NCBI GenBank assembly: GCA_944548615.1
Contig: OX155965.1
Span: forward strand, 21,748,007-21,812,006
Length of the DNA stretch: 64,000 nucleotides
From: Micropterix aruncella
Lineage: Eukaryota; Arthropoda; Insecta; Lepidoptera; Micropterigidae
Reading direction: 5' to 3'
The stretch's first letter is position 1. Each line of letters starts with the position of its first letter. Below, piece after piece: positions 43,485 to 53,250 of the stretch. The position numbers and the translations under genes are program-made. The notes below the pieces were generated by a model. The model did no database searches. It had not been told where the DNA came from and saw only the letters and a list, made by a program, of their open reading frames with translations.

Positions 43485-44075
43485 GTCCACGGATGAAGCG
43501 CGAGCCTGGGTAGGACTCTGGCCTTATGGTTAGTTTCCCCTGGGAATCAACCTTCTGGCGCTCCTGGACGCTCTGCGCACCGTGCGGCATAAGCCAATCG
43601 ATTGCGCACTCTGACTAACAGTCGGGGGAGTCTGGAAGCAGTACTGTTTCCTATAGAGCGGGGGTGGTTGCGGACCTTACGGCGCCACGACTGCTCTTGA
43701 AACGACTATCGGCTACCCGATCCTGGGTGAACAGCCGGGCAAAGGATGCTGTGGTCCGCGATAGATTCGGTATACACCGTTTCACCGCTTCGTAAGGGAG
43801 AGGACCGCGCAAGCGCCCTCGAACTCGTAACCAATCGAGAGACTGGAGTAATCTGATCGCAATTGGAAGTAAGGGCGTGAGTGTAAGCCCGCTGGGTAAC
43901 ACTCCTGGCTATCTCGCGGTTAATGCGTTGGCCTCTTACGGGTTTGTGGCGGAGCTAGACGGTGGACTGTTTTTGTCCTAAGTCTTCTGCGCTCACTTCA
44001 GGGAGATAGAACGACTAATCGTCAAAACTTCCTGAGGTGACGGGATCGCCCGCTGTAGTCGACAACCCTAGTTGT
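43485..44075 (-). mobile_element. Family A repeat, copy 6
   Basis: Plus-strand blocks GGCGCTCCTGGACGCTCTG, AGCCAATCGATTGCGCA, GCTCTTGAAACGACTATCGG, GGATGCTGTGGTCCGCGA, GAGGACCGCGCAAGCG and CCTGAGGTGACGGGATCGCC are the reverse complement of copy 4. Confidence 0.78.
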
Positions 44076-44344
44076 ACCTACCTTGGTTTCAATGGTGGTG
44101 GTGAACGGTTTCGTGCAGCTTGGGCCACAATATCCATTTTGTTCTCCGATCGGCTTAACTCACGATTCAGCTCCTATTCAGAAGCCTCCTCGAGTGGAAG
44201 GCTACCCCGGGTAAGACTCCCGTGTCTCAGGCCTCAGAGCTCGTGGACCGGTTTCTCCCGGCGGGATTGCATCCCGGCACCACTGGACGGTTTGCGCGCC
44301 GGTCGGCGAAGCCAATCGGTTGTGCATTCTGACTAATTGCTGAA
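44076..44344 (-). mobile_element. Family A-related piece, copy 7
   Basis: GTGAACGGTTTCGTGCAGCT, CTCACGATTCAGCTCCTATT, then a diverged GGACGGTTTGCGCGCCGGTC and GCCAATCGGTTGTGCATTC. The first half matches 52.97-53.07 kb. It follows copy 6 directly. Confidence 0.6.
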
Positions 44345-44520
44345 GGGGTCTGGAGGTCCAAGATTTTGAAGGAATTTAATCGAAGTTACAAAATTTAAAT
44401 GCGGTTTTGGTTTTTTTCTGGGAAGAAGTTGATTATTTTCCTAGATAAACCAAGTTCTTTAAAGAGATAAAACAGAGTTTTGGCTGGCAGGCCACGAGCT
44501 ACGATACTAAGTCTGATTCC
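44345..44520 (-). pseudogene. R2/R4-like LINE, short C-terminal piece (copy 3)
   Basis: The reverse strand reads ARGLPAKTLFYLFKELG, then LSRKIINFFP and KKNQNRI, matching the ARGLPAKSL and FKDLG blocks of the copies at 1.5 and 50.1 kb. Only the last 50 codons or so are left. Confidence 0.65.
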
Positions 44521-44596
44521 TCTGCGACTTACGCGCCGATTCATTCATTCGTTTTTCATCTTTCCAGTGATTATAGTTACGATCGATAATTAGTTA

Positions 44597-45162
44597 CAAT
44601 GGCACCTACATATTGATGCTTTATGTGATAAATTGGGAAGAGCGTGCTATGCACTCTATCGCATCGCTTCATTTCTCGATTTATCTGCGCTGCGCATGTG
44701 TTACTTTGCATATTTCATTCACTGCGCGGAGTTATGGAGGCGAGCAACCGACAGGCAGAGGGCCTTCGTTATGCAGAAGCGTGCAGTCCGCACAATAGCG
44801 CGTGTGGCGCTTGATACGCCTACTAGGCCTCTGTTTAGAGATCTCTGCATCATGACGCTGCCGTCCATTTATATAATGGAAGTAGCGCTGTTCGTTCGCA
44901 GAAATCTAGCCGAGTTTGAAGTAGTGAATGGTGTGCATCACCACTATCCAACGAGATCCCGTAGCATGCTACGTTCGGTAAGTCATTTATTATCCAAGTC
45001 GGGGAGGCTAGCCTATATCGCCGGCCCAGCGGTTTACAACAAACTCAGCGAGCACATTAGGCAGGCGCAATATCTTGACGTGTTTAAGAGATGCCTTAAG
45101 AGGTACCTCACAGATAAGGCGTTTTACTCGCTGGAGGAATATTACTTGAGTGAAGTCTAAAA
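44597..45162 (+). pseudogene. Jockey-group LINE reverse transcriptase C-terminus
   Basis: The frame runs from WHLHIDALCDKLGRACYAL, through LSALRMCYFAYF and ELWRRATDRQRAFVMQKRAV, RTIARV, RPLFRDLCIMTLPSIYIMEV, ALFVRRN and HHHYPTRSRS, to a KRYLTDKAFYSLEEYY end with stop at 45158-45160. These are the conserved segments after the RT palm in Jockey-group LINEs (the QKRAVR and LPSIYI blocks being typical). RT catalytic residues are lost by 5' truncation. One short deletion around the WxG segment (HCAELWRR) is likely. The 175-codon frame has no stop, so the copy is fairly recent. Confidence 0.82.
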
Positions 45163-45380
45163 TGCTTTGATGGCTAAAGTGTTTAATGATCTCTTTGTCT
45201 TGTATTTCCTCTTTTTTCATTACTCTTGTGTTTTTTTCGTTTTTTTGTTTATTGTTATTTTTTCTTTATGGTAAAAAAATATATTCGTTTGTTAATATGT
45301 ATGGATGTTTGCTAATCTGTATCTGACTTGTATACCAGTATACTAATAAAATGAATATGAATAATATGAATATAAATATA
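45163..45380 (+). mobile_element. 3' UTR and tail of the Jockey-group LINE
   Basis: T-rich UTR, then AATAAAATGAATATGAATAA and related ATGAATATAA repeats forming a short tandem tail at 45345-45380. This is the 3' end of the element whose coding end is at 45160. Confidence 0.65.
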
Positions 45381-45880
45381 ATATAGCGTATATGATTGAT
45401 CAACGTCATACTACAATTTGACAACCAATGTTGCTGTTGGGTGGCGAGTAAGGCGCAGGTCGAGCGCTTAAAGCTGCCCAATCTGCGCTTTACTTGCCAT
45501 TTCGCAGCAGGACAGCAACAGCTCGGCACAGCAGCACAGCGGGCATCGTGGGGCCCGAAATTTCAACAGCTACGACAGCTTCAGTGCATTGCGATAATAG
45601 CATATATACATATGAGTTTTAATTAATTAATTTATTTATTTTTAGGAAACCAACAGCTATTTATAATTTAACAAAAAGAGGAGTAGGATAACAGAGATCC
45701 AATTAAAGGTTTTCAAGTTTAAGTAACGTTGTAGAAACATATGTGACCTTTCACTTCTGCGTGTGATAGTTTATATTGGATTTTATATCCAATATTGGAA
45801 CGCTCACATTCCGCCGTAGGTAGGCTTGCATCCAATGATGGACGGGTCACATCAGTGGGGTTAAAGCTATCGATTAAAAA
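45381..45880. other. No gene seen
   Basis: Non-coding; no shared repeat noticed. Confidence 0.4.
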
Positions 45881-45883
45881 TAC

Positions 45884-46085
45884 TTTTCTTTCTTCTTCTT
45901 TCTTTCTTCATCAGCGCGCATTCGCCCACCGTTGGGCATACGCCTCTCCAATCACTCTCCATCCGGATCGGTTGTCCGGTTCCCTCATCCAGACCGTGGT
46001 AAGGTTGTACTGTTCATTATGATTGGAGGTATTTATCCCGATACTCGCCACGTCGGCCACACGTCTTGGCGAGCTCCACACTTTC
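45884..46085 (-). pseudogene. RTE-type LINE C-terminus and 3' tail
   Basis: The minus strand reads VWMREPDNRSGWRVIGEAYA, QRWANAR, then stop codons, followed by GGGCGAATGCGCGCTGATGA and an AAGAAAGAAAGAAG tail (plus strand 45888-45911). RTE proteins end with a similar WRxLIGEAYxQxW block before a short microsatellite tail. Only the last 25 codons are clear. Confidence 0.7.
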
Positions 46086-46715
46086 AGGAAAATATTTCCA
46101 TTTCCTAGGCTTGTGGCAGCCTTACTTGGGTGGCAAGGGTTACTTAACCGCCGAATTGCACTATATTCACTAAATTTATTATCTAATTATTATTTATTGT
46201 TGAGAAAATTTCAAAATATATGTTGACAGTTCATCATTCAATATATGTTGACAGTTCAAAAATACATCAAAAATTATTCAACAATTGCTCAATTCTAAAG
46301 AATTCACGGTTCAGCTGCTGCCTAGCTGAGTTAATACTCGTACAGAATAATGATCAAATCATTGAAATTGTCACTTGTTCGCCACAGAAATGCATATTGC
46401 CTATAGTTGGTACCAGCATGAGGAACATAAAGAGCAGGGTTAAATCTATTGAGTTTGGAAGAAACACGGAGATTAATTTTATTTAGTAAGTAGCATTGTG
46501 AGGGATAAATGAATTATTAAATATAAAACAATAGAATTAGAACGAACAGTAGTGAGAATGCAGTATGGAGACCGGTTTCTGACGTGATCATCGTGCGCGT
46601 GTGAAGGGCGAGTGAGCGGGGCAGCGGCTAAAGCAAGAGCTACAAACATTTTTATACTTAATTATATTTTATACTTTTTTATAATTATATTTTTATACTT
46701 TTTATACTAATTTAC
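46086..46715. other. No gene seen; a short direct repeat
   Basis: ATATATGTTGACAGTTCA occurs at 46215-46233 and again about 25 bases later. No motif in the short frames. Confidence 0.45.
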
Positions 46716-46719
46716 CCGG

Positions 46720-47135
46720 GATCCTTCAAGGAGGTATATCAGTACGAGCTACTTTGAGCAACTAATCGACTTTTGTTTATAAAATTGGCAAAATATAAAA
46801 AAAATGTTTTTTTTTTTTTAAATATGTCTTGATTTTTATCTAATTTGAAAATTTGAAGAACTTGACGGTTAAATAAAAGTTTGACAAGCGTTTGACCGCG
46901 CTGCCTCATCTATCGGTAGGTAAAACATCACTAATAAAAAATATTACTGATATATTACCTACCGCTAGATAGCGCATCGTTCTCAGCGCTTTGTTTTCTA
47001 AACATATAATTTTACATTTCAAAAGAAAACATTTTTTTGTTTTTTTTTTTCCACATTTTTTTAATAAAAGTTACTTATTTGCTCGTACTGATTCACCCCC
47101 TTCAATGATGACGGTTAATTAATACTCACACCCTG
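46720..47135. mobile_element. Family G foldback MITE, copy 1
   Basis: Left end ACCCGGGATCCTTCAAGGAG with ATCAGTACGAGC; right end, reverse complemented, ACACCCTG... with TCATTGAAGGGGGTGAATCA and GTACGAGCAAATAAG. The centre has a second inverted pair (GGTAGGTAAAACATC and ATTACCTACCGCTAG) around GCGC-type motifs also present in the other G copies. About 415 bases, no coding content. Confidence 0.7.
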
Positions 47136-47148
47136 TTTAAACAGGGTG
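47129..47148. other. 20-bp perfect palindrome at the joint of two family G MITEs
   Basis: CACCCTGTTTAAACAGGGTG equals its own reverse complement. It is formed by the right tip of MITE copy 1 and the left tip of copy 2 meeting head to head around TTTAAA. Confidence 0.85.
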
Positions 47149-47490
47149 CCTTTAACTAACCAGCATACTCATGGGTGAACCCGTACGAGCAAATAAGCAA
47201 CTTTTGATTTTTAAAATGTGAAAAAAGAAATATAAAGAACTTGTTAAAAAGAATTAAATGTAGTTTTCAAAAATAAATGTTTTTTTTCTTCTAAAATTAG
47301 TATAAAAGCGCTGAGTACGCTGCGCCATCTAGCGATAGGTAAAATATCGCGAATATATTGTTTTCGCGATATTGTACGTCACGATATTGTACGCACGTCG
47401 TTCAACACTTGCCAAACTTTTATTCACAAGTTAAATTGTTCAAAATTCAAGGATGCCGCCTAATTAAAACTCATCGTGTAGACATCCGAG
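47136..47490. mobile_element. Family G foldback MITE, copy 2
   Basis: It starts at CAGGGTGCCTTTAACTAACC with CCCGTACGAGCAAATAAGC, has the core CGCTGCGCCATCTAGCGATA and a duplicated TCGCGATATTGTACG, and ends ATTCAAGGATGCCGCCTAAT. It is shorter on the right than copy 1. Confidence 0.65.
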
Positions 47491-47509
47491 CGTACAGGGC
47501 ATAGTGATG

Positions 47510-47800
47510 AAGTGCTTATTAATTTTAGGATTATGTCGCTATAGACGTCACGACCCTTTGACACCCGCGTCTCTGCGCCGCACAGTGAATTGTGTTGTAC
47601 CTACCTTAATTATAATAAATAATATTAAATACAAACGGGACCACCATTTAATTCACCGACCGGGGTCTGGCCCATCGTAATATGGAAGACACCAATTTTT
47701 AATGCGGAAATGGCGGTTTTGGTTTTTTTTCTGGGAAAGGTATGATTATTTTCCTAGAAAGACCCAAATTGTTTAACCCTTTTTGGGTTCAGATTTGTTT
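47510..47800 (-). pseudogene. R2/R4-like LINE, 3' end scrap (copy 4)
   Basis: On the minus strand LGLSRKIIIPFPEKKPKPP is followed by a UTR with ATTACGATGGGCCAGACC and the CGGTCGGTGAAT block, matching ATGATGGGCCCGACTCC and CGATCGGTGAATTCCATGG of copy 1. It then runs into TTAAGGTAGGTACAACAC and CACAGAGACGCGGGTGTCAA-like sequence, which may be its target flank. Confidence 0.6.
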
Positions 47801-49345
47801 AAATAAATAAAAAAGTCGAAGCGAAACGTAGGTATAGAGCGCGCACTGCGGTAAACTTCGAGAGAGTCTGAGGAGTGTTTAGTTATTATGTGTTTTTTCC
47901 ATGGAGTTATAGGATCAATTACAATGTAAAAAAAATCAAGACAGAGGGAACATGAGAGCAATGACTTTGTATTTTTGTCTAATTTCTAGATCCCGCCAGA
48001 CGCATTCCGCGATTTCTAAAAGTAACCAGATTTCTTTCAAATGATAATCTGTTATAATCTGAAAGTTTACAAAAAGAAACAAAAAAGGGTTTCTGGTTCT
48101 CGAGGACAGTAGGTACTCTGGTACTCAATACGAGAGGAGTACTGAGCGTAATCGAGGACAATCTATTTTTTATTTTGATTAACAATTGGCATACAGTAAA
48201 TTTCGCAGTATTCAGTTAGGTAAATATATCTGTTTTAATTATTGGTACGTACTTTAACTACCACTTTTTTTTTCTATAAGGGCATTTGGAGTGCCACGTC
48301 ACCAGTTTTGAGATATCCAAGTATGTGTCATAAACTGGAAATAATGTGTACTCATTACAAAACGATCCACTGTGCGCTTTTCGCGCCACCAACTACGTCT
48401 GTCACGTCTACGTCCTCCAGCAGCCATGGAGGAGGGACGCAACTGACATTCATATAAACACCCCGACCGTAGTTATTGTAAATATCGTAAATAAGTATGC
48501 TGGTAAGCAAACAACCAAGTCATGGTTGTTTGCATTTCCATCTGAGCGCAGTTTTAGCGATTTTGTCACTAAATTTAGAGACGTTGGATCTTTGTTTAGT
48601 TTTGTTGATGACTCTTTTTCTTTTTTTGTGAAGTCATCAGATTTGCAGATTTTTTTGGTGAAGCCTTCGATCACCAAACTGCAAAAACTTAGGAGGGGAA
48701 CCTGGTTGCGACGGCAAAAAACATGTTTTTCATGTTTTTTTTTTACCGCTAGAATAGCTGATAGTCTCAGATTGGTGTAAGTGTAAAAAACTTACTACTT
48801 TTATTTACAGGAAACTTTAAACGCGTTTTTCTCGAAACCAATTTTTTTCAGTTTTGCACCGTTGTTAAAAAAAACTACTTAACCGATCGAGTTGTTCCAA
48901 AAAAATACAATAATATTATTAAATTCACTTCTATATAAACTAAAAAAAACGGAAAAAATGTTTTTTTACTTTGTCTTACTCGATTAACACAAGTTTTGGT
49001 GCGAAAATCAATTTTATTTCTTTAAATCCTTGAAAAATTATAAATTAAAATGATAACTTTTAGTTATTATTTTTAGTTCATTTACAATATACATATTATG
49101 TAAAAATTAATATCTTAAATTACGCACGCTATTACCAGCGCAAGCATATACCGTCATTTCTGCAGCGGTAGAAACATTTGCAATTGTTAATCTAACTGAT
49201 ATTAAAAAAACATGATCAACTACAACTTTAGGTTTAAAAAAAACATAGAAAACATCCCCCTAATAGACAGAGGTACCTTCTGTACAGATGGATTTTATGA
49301 AAATGCCCTCGGTGAGAAATGTTTTAGGCACGAGAAATTTTTATT
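47801..49345. other. No firm gene; 144-codon frame not supported
   Basis: The frame at 48346-48780 is the longest non-transposon frame here, but it is phenylalanine- and serine-rich, has no recognised motif, and is opposed by another frame. Treat as chance. From 48780 to 49345 the DNA is AT-rich. Confidence 0.4.
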
Positions 49346-49349
49346 TGGC

Positions 49350-49494
49350 GCTTGTCATAATCAGCGTCCCTTTTTTGAGCGCTATCGTTGAAAGAGCGTT
49401 TTCTATCGCAACAAATTACAAAAGATAAACTAAGAAATAAAATGTCTATGAAAATAGTTGTTGATGTTCTTAGATTAAGATTTTATGCGCTTTA
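49350..49494 (+). pseudogene. hAT transposase C-terminal relic
   Basis: The plus strand reads ALVIISVPFLSAIVERAFSI and, after a one-base shift, TKDKLRNKMSMKIVVDVLRL, RFYAL, stop at 49492-49494. This is the dimerisation region of hAT-superfamily transposases, where the pattern S..N..VER.FS, K...R..M and L..R is typical. The catalytic part upstream is not recognised and no terminal repeats were found. Confidence 0.72.
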
Positions 49495-49589
49495 AATTGT
49501 GATCATAATTTTGTGCTTTCAGAAAAAATGTACGCAATATTTAAATCGATCGAAATTTACGAAAAGAATAATAAATAATATGAAGAGTT

Positions 49590-50395
49590 ACGGAGAGCAA
49601 TACCCCTTGCACAGCTAGACATATTCTAGCTGGCTGCAAGGTGGCCTTAGATCAAGGACGGTACACTTACCGCCATGACAAAGTTCTCGCTGTTATTCGC
49701 GAGGTAATTAGCCTCTCATTGGCACGTGCCAACAAGGGTTTGACAGTATTCTCCAAACCCCCAATACAGTTTGTGCGGGATGGCTCTAAAGGCAAAAAAA
49801 AATAACTAGAAAAACTTTCTGAATAATTGAGAAAGCTTCAGATTGGATTCTGGAGGTCGATTCGGTCTCTAAGCAGTATAAATTCCCTGAAAGTCTCGGA
49901 TGCACCGCCCTCCGTCCATATCTCTGGAACTAACTGAAACTAACTAGAATTAACTGTTCCATGGGAATCAAATATCCCAAAAGACCACGAGTACAAATTA
50001 AATAAATACCATGATCTCGCAAATGCCGTCACCCGGAACGGCTTCACTGTTCAACTTCACGCGGTGGAAGTTGGCGCTCGAGGCCTGCCAGCTAAATCTC
50101 TGATTCTCCTCTTTAAAGATCTTGGGTCTTTCCAGAAAAATAATCAACTAGGTATTTCCTACAGAAAATATCTAAAACCGCGATTTGGGCATCTCAAATT
50201 CTATGGCTTCGGAGGTGGAGTGAATAGGTGGTAAGGTGAACGCTCACATGTAGCAAGACAGCTGTCCTAAACCTACCACAGCCGGTATCCACTTCTTACC
50301 CCCCAAAAGGGTAAAAAATAGTATTATGATGGGCCTGACTCCGGTCGGTAAATTCCATGGCAACTCCGTTGTATAATTTGTATATTCCGTTGTAT
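49590..50395 (+). pseudogene. R2/R4-like LINE, C-terminal fragment and 3' UTR (copy 2)
   Basis: Starts within the zinc-knuckle region (SNTPCTARHILAGCKVALDQ, then GRYTYRHDKVLAVIREVISL) and continues as LTVFSKPPIQFVRDGSKGKK; copy 1 has a small deletion at SKPPIQ that shifts its frame. Further on are WILEVDSVSKQYKFPESLGC, LTVPWESNIPKDHEYKLNKY, HDLANAVTRNGFTVQLHAVE-like residues and ARGLPAKSLILLFKDLG, with small gaps and stops. The UTR ends near TCGGTAAATTCCATGGCAAC. It is very similar to copy 1, in the same orientation. Confidence 0.82.
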
Positions 50396-50849
50396 ATTTT
50401 TTTGTGAAAATGAGATGTTTTTTCTGATGTATAAATTAGTTTTACCTATAGTTGATAATTTTTCATTGATTAAAAGTTAGTTTCACAGTTTCTCTACATT
50501 GTCATAAAGTTATAAATGTACTAGAATAATACGAATTTGGAATATTACTAAAATTGTTACAAAATGTGTAGTTAGCTACTAAGTTTATATGTCATTTGGT
50601 AAATTAATGATGAACACTTATGATTCTTATTTCTAAAATTGGATTTGTTAAATAAATAAACATAAATAAAATGTGTTTTGTTTAAAAAAATAATTTAACA
50701 TCTCTAATATTTTTTACTGCGTATATAGAAATGTTTGCGATGTAACGACTGATCATGAAGCCATTTTTCGTGAAGTTAATCATTTTTTTAAGAAATTGAA
50801 AATGTGTATTTCGTGTGTAAACAACGTTTTAATTAAAAACGGCAGGAAC
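50396..50849. other. AT-rich, no gene
   Basis: An AAATAAATAAACATAAATAAA tract near 50650 could be a LINE tail. No motif. Confidence 0.4.
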
Positions 50850-51375
50850 CCTATTGGGCCCCAGAAATCGTTCCCGTAAGATCCAGCTTCATCTTCAAAA
50901 CATGTCGAATTCGAATGCCATGACTGCAAATATTGTACCAATTTGAATGATAATTATAATTGTGCTTTTAGTATTTAAATATAAGATTTAGCTTTAGTTT
51001 GATTATTGAACACTTTACTTACTACTTTGGATGTTACTATGTACAGTTTTTAGTGCGTTTATAATCGATTTATTGACTATTTCAATTGTTACGCTTCTGC
51101 TTTGATTATTCAACTTTTTAACTATTTAAATTATTGTGTTGAGTGGCTTTTATTAGGTAGCCATTAAAATTATTAACTATTTTATTAAATAAGCCTTTAA
51201 TTTGTTTTGCAATAAGATTTTACGACGAATAACTCTTAGTAGGTTCCAAAGTTTCTTAGATACTATTTTTTTTATTATAATATATGTATGTTAATTAAAG
51301 ATTAAAGTAGTAATGAGTCTTTTACGTAAAACACAAATATTTTGACACGTCCAAGAGCGCCAATCCATAGCACCG
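50850..51375 (+). mobile_element. Family Y repeat, copy 1
   Basis: GTCGAATTCGAATGCCATGA, CAAATATTGTACC, TATTGACTATTTCAATTGTT, CGCTTCTGCTTTGATTATT and ATTTTGACACGTCCAAGAGC are repeated in diverged form at 61.6-62.0 kb and, reversed, at 55.74-55.96 kb. AT-rich, no coding content, class unknown. Confidence 0.6.
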
Positions 51376-51507
51376 CATCATATCAAACCATAGCAGTATT
51401 TCAGGCGAATATAGACGGCAGCCTAGTTAGGTTATGACTTTTGTATGTTGTAACTACTGATAATTTGAATTCGAATTTAAATTTGAATACTGCTTACTAC
51501 ATTCTTG

Positions 51508-51785
51508 TTACGAACGGCATAGTGGTTAGGTCGCCTGATCTTACATTGTATATCTCTGAGTTCGATTCCCGACCGGGTTACCATTTTCCGTTAGGAGAAA
51601 AATAACGCAATTGCATTTCAATTATATCGATCGAATCCAATAACAACACACACACTTACACGCATGTTACACGCACACATACTTATGAACATTACGTAGT
51701 AGGGTTGGTTGTAAGAGATTGTCGCATCATAATAAACCCGCCCATCGTGAAATTTCGCAATAAAGATTAGAAACAAACAAACGAT
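51508..51785 (+). mobile_element. tRNA-derived SINE, full-length copy
   Basis: It includes an A box-like GGCATAGTGGTTAGG (about 51517-51530) and a B box GAGTTCGATTCCC (51558-51570), spaced about 40 bases apart as in a tRNA-derived polymerase III promoter. The body (TATATCGATCGAATCCAATA, GTTGGTTGTAAGAGATTG) and tail (CAATAAAGATTAGAAACAAA) match the head-to-head pair at 24.4-24.8 kb, which lack the A box. No intact tRNA fold is present, so it is a SINE and not a tRNA gene. Confidence 0.85.
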
Positions 51786-52880
51786 CATTATATAGCGTAT
51801 TAGATTGCTCATCGAAGTACGTCGATTTGGAAACCAGTATTTTTACTACTGGAGCAACATATAGATGGCACTCATAGTCCTAAAATTGATCATTATAGCG
51901 TAGTATGCATCAACGCAAAATTGTATAAAAAAGCATACTATACAATATCTGATTATGTAAATGACAAAACGGCTTGGGAGTAAGGCTTGGACGCATCATA
52001 AGAACATAAATTAAAAATAATATTTAATTGTGTCTATATGAATAAAGAACATTTTTATTTTGATTTTGATTTTACGGCGGAGCACTTTAGATAGATCTCT
52101 AAATACGCCTATACGGTATAAAATAATAATATAATAGCAAACGAATCTTTAAATCATAGCTGTTGTAGATGAACACATTAAATTATTAGATAACATTCAG
52201 AGTTTTAAAAATGCAATTAATAAATGGCTATTGGAGTTGAGTTCGCTCTGGAACGGAGAAGGAACGGTCAATTGTGGTTAAATTTGTTCAAAATATCAAT
52301 CGGTCCTTTATAAAAATTGTTACTATAGATGGCATAATACATTGCTTTTGGTTTGCCGTCAGTGCCATCAGCGCCACCTGCATTTCACCGCCACAGAAAT
52401 GTTACCAAATCGATCTATAGGGTTGCGCAATCTAATGCCGTATATAATCAACGCTACAACTAAGATAATCGCGAGCGATCATCGTCCGGTATTTTATATT
52501 TAAATTTTAATCTACGCCACGATCTGGAAGGCAACGAAGAATTCCTTAATTAATATTCCGTCAGAAGCTCTGGCGAATACTTTTAATTTCCGGAGCAAGC
52601 CATCGTTAAAATGAGACGAGAGGAGGAAAGGGGGGGGGGGGACTTCAGACTCCAACGACCGATCGATCGAGACGTGCGAATTTGTTGTTTAATTTTATTT
52701 AAAGGATAAAAGGAGCTATGATGAGAAGGAAGGGTAAGCGTGGATCTATATAGAACACGTGGCAATAATAAGATTGGGGGGGGGGGGGGGGGGGGAGGGG
52801 GGAATACATCCGCAAAATAACGTTGTAGAGATGTAGAGACATTTTGCATCCAGAACCCATTTGTTAAAGTGGGGATTCCC
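51786..52880. other. No gene seen; two G-rich runs
   Basis: G runs at 52630-52640 and about 52778-52801. A possible tail, AATAAAGAACATTTTTATTTT, occurs near 52042. Several GATGGCA motifs hint at MITE debris. No motif-bearing frame. Confidence 0.4.
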
Positions 52881-53250
52881 AGCTGAGTGCGTCATACTAC
52901 GTCGATGCGATTAAACCTTGATGTATGAATGTACATCAAAGCCTTTGCGAGCAGCTTCCTTACTCTGGTTTCGGTAGCGAACGGTTCCGCACAGCTTGTG
53001 CCATAAGATCCATTGTGTTTCGGGTCGATCCAACTCACAATCCAGCTCCTATTCAATGTGGAACACCACTCACGGCTGGTGGAACGGTTTCCCCCGAGGA
53101 TTAAGGATCCTAAATTCAGAGCCAGGAAATATATGCCTTTGGTCTGTCCGCGATAGATTCAAACTGAATCACCGCTGAATATGCGGCAGGTAGAGCTCGC
53201 GCAAGCGACTTCGAACCCGTAACCAGTCTGGAGGTTGGAGGTATCCTTAT
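52881..53250 (-). mobile_element. Family A repeat, copy 8 (partial, diverged)
   Basis: GCGAACGGTTCCGCACAGCT and CTCACAATCCAGCTCCTATT match copy 7. GTCTGTCCGCGATAGATTCA, GCGCAAGCGACTTCGAACCC and GTAACCAGTCTGGAGG match copies 1 and 6. Internal gaps are large. Confidence 0.6.

Noticed and set aside
47510..47610. R2 target site in 28S rDNA
   Set aside because: TTAAGGTAG matches the core by only nine bases and the flanks do not look like 28S rDNA.
48346..48780. 144-codon open frame, the longest outside recognised transposons
   Set aside because: Biased composition (F, S, K), no motif, an opposing frame over the same bases, and no splice or promoter context. Most likely chance in AT-rich DNA.
51508..51580. 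tRNA gene suggested by A and B box
   Set aside because: The cloverleaf cannot be closed and the sequence continues into a SINE body and tail.
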